Shown one piece after another: positions 59,757 to 64,000 of a DNA stretch of 64,000 nucleotides. The DNA is from Prado023 sp964418695. GTDB taxonomy: Bacteria; Actinomycetota; Actinomycetes; S36-B12; CAIYMF01. The stretch covers positions 34,115 to 98,114 of the forward strand of contig CAYQMN010000012.1 of the NCBI GenBank assembly GCA_964418695.1, written 5' to 3'. The notes under the pieces are model-generated. The model did no database searches. It was not told the DNA's origin and was given only the letters and a program-made list of their open reading frames with translations. A program made the position numbers and the translations under genes. Position 1 is the stretch's first letter. Every line of letters starts with the position of its first letter.

Positions 59757-60945
59757 CGATCACTCCCGTCAGGTAGTCCGCCGCGTGGTGCGCGCGGGCC
59801 AGCAGGCTGTCCAGGTCCTCGCCGTACACGGTGACGTGCCCGACCTTGCGCCCGGGCCGCACGTCCTTGCCGTAGAGGTGCACGCGCAGCCCCGGGTCGC
59901 GGGCCATGACGTGCCGGTAGGCCACGTACAGGTCCGGGTGCGCGCCGCCGAGCACGTTGACCATGACCGTGTGGGGCGCGCGCGGGCGCGGATCGCCCAG
60001 CGGCAGGTCGAGCACCGCGCGCAGGTGGTTCTCGAACTGGCTGGTGACCGCGCCGTCGATGCTCCAGTGCCCGCTGTTGTGCGGGCGCATCGCCAGCTCG
60101 TTGACCAGCACGGCGGAGCCGGTGTCGAACAGCTCGACGGCCAGCATGCCGACCACGTCGAGCTCCCGGGCGATCGTCAGCGCGATCTGCTGGGCCGCCT
60201 CGGCGCGCTCGTCGGACAGGTCCGGGCAGGGCGCGACCACCTCGGTGCAGATGCCGTCGGTCTGCACGGTGCGGACCACCGGGTAGACGCACGCCTGACC
60301 GCTGGGCGAGCGCGCGACCTGCGCGGCCAGCTCCCGGGTGAACGCGACGTGCTGCTCGGCCAGCCACTGGACGCCCGGCGCCAGCGACGTCCCGGCCAGG
60401 ACCGCGTGAGACTGCGCCAGGTCGTCGACCACCCAGACGCCCCGGCCGTCGTACCCGCCGCGCGAGACCTTGAGCACCACCGGCCAGCCGTGCTCGGCGG
60501 CGAACTCCTCGACGTGCGCCGCCTCGCTGACCACGGCCCAGGGCGGGCACGGCACTCCGATCCGGGTCAGCGCCGTGCGCATCAGGACCTTGTCCTGGGC
60601 GTGCGCCAGCGCCGAGGGCCCGGGCCGGACCGCGACCCCCTGCTCGACCAGCTCGGCCAGGATCGGCTGCGGGACGTGCTCGTGGTCGAAGGTCACGACG
60701 TCGGCGCCCCGGGCAAGCGCCAGGACCGCCTCGCGGTCGTCGTGGGCGCCCCAGCGCAGATCCCCGCCGGCCCGGGCCGCCGACTCGTGCGGCCCGCCGG
60801 CCAGCACACGCAGCCCGACGCCCAGCGCCAGTGCCGATTCCTGGGTCATCCGGGCCAGCTGACCGCCCCCGATCATGGCCACGACGGGGAATCCCTGCGC
60901 GGTCCCGAGCCCGGCGGGTGGCGGGGACGCGGCGTCGCTGGGCAC
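59749..60945 (-). CDS. purK: 5-(carboxyamino)imidazole ribonucleotide synthase
   Basis: A 398-aa ATP-grasp enzyme that makes N5-CAIR from AIR, bicarbonate and ATP; its product goes to PurE. Motifs: VAMIGGGQLARMTQESA at the N-terminus, VLKVSRGGYDGRGVWVV (ATP-grasp loop) and NELAMRPHNSGHWSIDG (metal site). The frame is open further upstream, but TACAGT lies 7 nt before the GTG at 60945 and similarity begins shortly after, so I start there. Divergent from the ABC exporter. Confidence 0.95.
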   Translation of the reverse strand: MPSDAASPPPAGLGTAQGFPVVAMIGGGQLARMTQESALALGVGLRVLAGGPHESAARAGGDLRWGAHDDREAVLALARGADVVTFDHEHVPQPILAELVEQGVAVRPGPSALAHAQDKVLMRTALTRIGVPCPPWAVVSEAAHVEEFAAEHGWPVVLKVSRGGYDGRGVWVVDDLAQSHAVLAGTSLAPGVQWLAEQHVAFTRELAAQVARSPSGQACVYPVVRTVQTDGICTEVVAPCPDLSDERAEAAQQIALTIARELDVVGMLAVELFDTGSAVLVNELAMRPHNSGHWSIDGAVTSQFENHLRAVLDLPLGDPRPRAPHTVMVNVLGGAHPDLYVAYRHVMARDPGLRVHLYGKDVRPGRKVGHVTVYGEDLDSLLARAHHAADYLTGVIDE

Positions 60946-60952
60946 GAACGGA

Positions 60953-60958
60953 ACTGTA
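60953..60958 (-). promoter_or_regulatory. -10-like TACAGT for purKE
   Basis: TACAGT, 7 nt before the GTG at 60945; leaderless geometry. No PurR-like site recognised. Confidence 0.5.
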
Positions 60959-61057
60959 TCGGCCGCCTCCGGCCAGTATGTTGTGCGAGCCGCAGCAGGG
61001 GGTGCGGCTCGGACTGGCGCGGCGCCGTCCGGGGTGCGGTGGGGCGGAGGTGGCTGC

Positions 61058-61954
61058 GTGACCGACCAGGTGATGGCGCCTCCGCCGCCTCCGTCCAGCG
61101 ACGAGCTGGCCGCCCTCGCAGCTCGCCACGGGCTCTCCGCAAGCACCCGACGCCAGCCCGTCGGGGACTACCTGCGCGAGCTGTGGGCACGCCGCGACTT
61201 CGCCGTCGCGCTGGCCAGCGGTCGCAAGGACAGCCAGTACCGCGACACGATCCTGGGCCGGCTCTGGCAGGTGCTGGCCCCGATCCTCAACGCGATCGTC
61301 TACTACTTCATCTTCGGCGTGCTGCTGCAGACATCGAAGGGCGTCGAGAACTTCCCCGCCTTCCTCATGATCGGGGTCTTCACGTTCACCTTCACCTCGC
61401 GCTGCGTGACCGGCGGCACCCGAGCCATCGCGAACAACCGCGGGCTGATCCGCGAGATCCACTTCCCCCGCGCGGTGCTGCCCCTCTCGGCGATCGTGCA
61501 GGAGGTGCAGCAGCAGCTCGTCTCACTGGGCATCCTGGTGGTCATCGTGTTCATGACCGGCGAGCCGCTCACCTGGAAGTTCCTGCTGATGATCCCGGTC
61601 GTCGGCCTGCACACCGTGTTCAACACGGGTCTGTGCATGATGATCGCCCGCTGGAGCGCGGCCAGCCGGGATGTGGCCCAGCTGATCCCGTTCGTGCTGC
61701 AGACCTGGCGCTACATGTCCGGCGTGATGTTCAGCATCCCGGTCTTCACCCAGGGCCTGCCGCACTGGGTCCAGACGATGCTGTACGCCAACCCGCTCAC
61801 CCAGTACGTGGAGCTGATGCGCCACTCGATGATGGCCACCTACCCGGCACCGCCGATGTGGCTGTGGGTGGGTGCTGTGGTCTGGGCGATCGTCTTCGTG
61901 GTGGGTGGGTTCTGGATCTTCTACCGCGCCGAGGAGACGTACTCCCGTGGCTGA
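61058..61954 (+). CDS. ABC-2 type polysaccharide/teichoic acid export permease (TagG-like)
   Basis: A 298-aa membrane protein with six helices of the ABC2 exporter family. The N-terminal amphipathic part DYLRELWARRDFAVALASGRKDSQYRDTILGRLWQVLAPILN is the hallmark of O-antigen and teichoic acid permeases. GTG at 61058 has GGAGGT 6 nt upstream. The stop overlaps the ATPase start by 8 bases. It should flip the lipid-linked polymer made by the TagF-type enzymes to the outside for LCP attachment. Confidence 0.9.
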   Translation: MTDQVMAPPPPPSSDELAALAARHGLSASTRRQPVGDYLRELWARRDFAVALASGRKDSQYRDTILGRLWQVLAPILNAIVYYFIFGVLLQTSKGVENFPAFLMIGVFTFTFTSRCVTGGTRAIANNRGLIREIHFPRAVLPLSAIVQEVQQQLVSLGILVVIVFMTGEPLTWKFLLMIPVVGLHTVFNTGLCMMIARWSAASRDVAQLIPFVLQTWRYMSGVMFSIPVFTQGLPHWVQTMLYANPLTQYVELMRHSMMATYPAPPMWLWVGAVVWAIVFVVGGFWIFYRAEETYSRG

Positions 61955-63107
61955 GCAGGAGCGCAGTGAGGCCTGGAGTGGGACGCCTGAGGATGATCTC
62001 GACGACGCCCTGCCCAACCCGACCGTCATCGTCGACGACCTCAACGTCGTCTACCGAGTGATCGCCCAGACCAGCGCCACCACGGCCGCGCAGGGCATGC
62101 GCCGGATGTTCAAGCGCGAAGGCGGCGGGACGGTCTTCAAGAAGGTCCACGCCGTCCGCGGCGTCACGTTCATCGCGCGCGAGGGGGACGCGATCGCCCT
62201 GATCGGGCGCAACGGCTCGGGCAAGTCGACGCTGCTGCGCGCGATCGCCGGGCTGATCCCCTCGGAGTCCGGGCACGTGTACACGGCCAGCCGGCCGACG
62301 CTGCTGGGCGTCAGCTCCGCGCTGATCCGGGCGCTGCCCGGCGAGGACAACATCCTGTTGGGCTGCATGGCCATGGGGATGACCCGCGAGGAGGCGCTGG
62401 ACCGACGGGACTGGATCGCGGAGTTCGCCGACATCGGCGAGTTCATCGGGATGCCGATGACGGCCTACTCCTCGGGCATGGCCGCGCGGCTGCGGTTCGC
62501 GATCGCGGCCTCGGTGGGCCACGAGATCCTCATGGTGGACGAGGCGCTGGCCACCGGCGACGCGGAGTTCCGCATCCGCAGCGAGCAGCGGATCATGGAG
62601 CTGCGCGAAGACGCGGGCACCGTGTTCCTGGTCTCGCACTCGCTGGGCGTGGTCCGCCAGACCTGCAACCGCGCGATCTGGCTGGAGAAGGGCCGGATCC
62701 TCATGGACGGAGAGGCCAACGAGGTGGTCGACGCCTACGAGGCCGTCTACGACCCGGAGGTCGACAAGCAGGCCCGCAAGGCTCGCCGCGCCCGCAAGCA
62801 GCGAGCGCGCCAGGAGGCCGACGCCAAGATCAAGGAGCTGGCCGCCAAGACCCGCGTCGCCCGGGCCGGTGGAGTGGTCGAGGGCGGGTCGGCGGCGCCC
62901 ACCCAGCCTTCCCAGCCCGCGCCCACCCAGCCCGCGCAGCCCCAGCCCGCGCAGCCCGACGCCGCCACGCCTGCCCCGACGCCAGAGCAGGCATCACCCG
63001 CCCCCGCACCCGCCGCCGCCGAGCCCGCCCCCGCACCCGCACCTGCCGCCGCCGAGCCCGCCCCCGCACCCGCCGCCGAGCCCGAGTCGCGGCCCTCCTC
63101 CGGCTGA
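61947..63107 (+). CDS. ABC exporter ATPase (TagH-like) with Pro/Ala-rich tail
   Basis: A 386-aa ATPase partner of the permease. Walker A is LIGRNGSGKST, the signature region is AYSSGMAARLRFAIAA (typical of polysaccharide exporters), and Walker B is ILMVDEALATGD; VSHSLGVVRQTC holds the switch His. After the core (about 1-265) come a Lys/Arg-rich helix (KARRARKQRARQEADAKIKE) and about 75 residues of Pro/Ala/Glu repeats (PAPAPAAAEPA), likely disordered. It would drive polymer export. The tail is not a polymer-binding domain of the E. coli O9a type. Confidence 0.9.
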   Translation: MAEQERSEAWSGTPEDDLDDALPNPTVIVDDLNVVYRVIAQTSATTAAQGMRRMFKREGGGTVFKKVHAVRGVTFIAREGDAIALIGRNGSGKSTLLRAIAGLIPSESGHVYTASRPTLLGVSSALIRALPGEDNILLGCMAMGMTREEALDRRDWIAEFADIGEFIGMPMTAYSSGMAARLRFAIAASVGHEILMVDEALATGDAEFRIRSEQRIMELREDAGTVFLVSHSLGVVRQTCNRAIWLEKGRILMDGEANEVVDAYEAVYDPEVDKQARKARRARKQRARQEADAKIKELAAKTRVARAGGVVEGGSAAPTQPSQPAPTQPAQPQPAQPDAATPAPTPEQASPAPAPAAAEPAPAPAPAAAEPAPAPAAEPESRPSSG

Positions 63108-63109
63108 GC

Positions 63110-63949
63110 GTGCTGGTCACCCGGTTCGCCCCCACCCCCAGCGGCTACCTGCACGCGGGCAACGCGGTGAACGCGGTCCTCGTCGACGGTCTGACCCGTG
63201 CGCACGGAGGCCACCTGGTCCTGCGCATCGACGACTTCGATGCGACCCGCATCCGCCCGGAGTACGTCCGCGATGTGTTCGACAGCCTCGACTGGCTGGG
63301 GATCACCCCGGACGACGGCCCGCGCGACCCGGGCGACTTCGCGGACCGCTGGTCGATGGCCGCCCAGGTCGAGGAGCTGCGCTCGGCCGCACTGGCTCTG
63401 CACCGCGACCATCCCGGCCTGGTCTTCGCCTGCCGCTGCTCGCGCCGGGAGCTCGCCGGCACGCCCGACGGCGGGGCCGCGTGCGTGGCCGGCTGCCGCG
63501 CGGCCGGGCACCGGCTGGCCGTCGGCGAGAGCGCCCTGCGGCTGCACGTCCCCGAGGGACTCGCCGTGGCGATGGGCGTCGGTGTCCCGGTGCCGGCGGG
63601 GGATCACGTCCTGTGGCGCCGCGACGACCTGCCGTCGTATCACCTGGGCAGCGTGCTGGCCGACGAGCGGCTGGGCATCACCGACATCGTGCGCGGCGCG
63701 GACCTGCTGGCCTCCTCGGCCCTCCAGCGGCACCTCGCCGCGCTGCTGCCCGCTGCGGGCTTCCTCGCCGCGACCCTGCACCACCACGACCTGCTCACCG
63801 ACGCGGGCGGGCACAAGCTGAGCAAGAGCGCCGGGCACGGTGCCCACCCGATGCGCCGCGACGCCGCGGCGCTGGCCTCGATCCGTGCGGCGGCGGCCCG
63901 GCTGGCCCCGCAGATCGGCCTCCCTGGCCTTCCCGACCCGTCCGCCTGA
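63110..63949 (+). CDS. gluQ: Glutamyl-Q tRNA(Asp) synthetase-like (truncated GluRS)
   Basis: A 279-aa class I synthetase core without an anticodon-binding domain, the layout of GluQ-RS, which glutamylates queuosine in tRNA-Asp. The ATP site is APTPSGYLHAGNA (HIGH-like), the second is HKLSKSAGHG (KMSKS-like), and a zinc set CRCSRREL...CVAGC is present. The usual RIEDLD is RIDDFD here. GTG at 63110 follows the ATPase stop by 2 nt, so it is in that operon, a surprising partner. A tRNA-independent paralogue role cannot be ruled out. Confidence 0.82.
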   Translation: MLVTRFAPTPSGYLHAGNAVNAVLVDGLTRAHGGHLVLRIDDFDATRIRPEYVRDVFDSLDWLGITPDDGPRDPGDFADRWSMAAQVEELRSAALALHRDHPGLVFACRCSRRELAGTPDGGAACVAGCRAAGHRLAVGESALRLHVPEGLAVAMGVGVPVPAGDHVLWRRDDLPSYHLGSVLADERLGITDIVRGADLLASSALQRHLAALLPAAGFLAATLHHHDLLTDAGGHKLSKSAGHGAHPMRRDAAALASIRAAAARLAPQIGLPGLPDPSA

Positions 63950-64000
63950 GCCCTGATCCACCGACTGGGTTGGGTTTGGTGAGCGTGGCGTAGGACGGAA

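Overview
The window is chromosomal DNA from a high-GC actinobacterium. Evidence: very G/C-rich codon use, many GTG starts, a WhiB-family regulator, the Actinobacteria-specific families DUF3499, DUF5719 and TIGR03089, and a gene order (ahcY, then CDF/Trm112/manB/DUF3499, then whiB, manC, TIGR03089, LCP, acyl-CoA dehydrogenase, purE, purK) that tracks the Mycobacterium tuberculosis Rv3248c-Rv3276c segment. A lactose/cellobiose-type PTS and teichoic-acid-type polymer genes argue against mycobacteria; a Propionibacteriales-like or Micrococcales-like organism is my guess only. There are two 100-N scaffold gaps (25226-25325 and 46451-46550), both inside repetitive DNA. REGION 1 (1-9332): beta-glucoside uptake and breakdown. 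PTS IIA, IIB, two GH1 enzymes and a ROK kinase form a minus-strand operon, divergent from PTS IIC. A third GH1 gene enters from the left edge, and a PRD-type regulator lies convergent to IIC. REGION 2 (9548-15000): a TetR-ABC ATPase-ABC permease operon, then a divergent SpoIIM-like/RDD membrane-protein pair. REGION 3 (15162-25073): ahcY, a CDF transporter, Trm112-like, phosphomannomutase, DUF3499, DUF5719, a large membrane GT2 and WhiB. REGION 4 (25401-36348): a TPR protein, an AlkA-like glycosylase, mannose-1-phosphate guanylyltransferase-like, TIGR03089, a secreted PGRP/cell-wall-binding amidase, a LytR-CpsA-Psr protein, a 3-oxoacid CoA-transferase pair and an ICMT-like protein. REGION 5 (36426-43555): a TagF-like transferase, a NERD-TM protein, a sugar/alcohol-phosphate nucleotidylyltransferase, and a very large secreted SNase/lamin-tail/Fn3 protein. 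REGION 6 (43600-47991): a PspC-histidine kinase/LuxR response-regulator pair, divergent from a PspC/LiaF-like protein whose long repeat linker is broken by a scaffold gap. REGION 7 (48151-63949): surface-polymer genes (GT2s, a TagF-like enzyme, a TagF-GT4 fusion, a CDP-alcohol phosphotransferase, UDP-glucose dehydrogenase, a TagGH-like ABC exporter), interleaved with a HAD hydrolase, acyl-CoA dehydrogenase, purEK and a GluQ-RS-like gene. HOW IT FITS TOGETHER: the right half looks like the parts list for an anionic cell-wall polymer (nucleotide-activated precursors, polymerases, ABC export, LCP attachment) plus envelope-stress sensing. Themes outside the genes: (a) many genes have a -10-like TANNNT or related hexamer 6-9 nt before GTG/ATG, implying leaderless transcripts; (b) a 19-bp repeat builds hairpin elements at two convergent junctions; (c) short tandem arrays begin at the stop codons of three genes; (d) a roughly 300-bp minisatellite separates a divergent polymer-gene pair.
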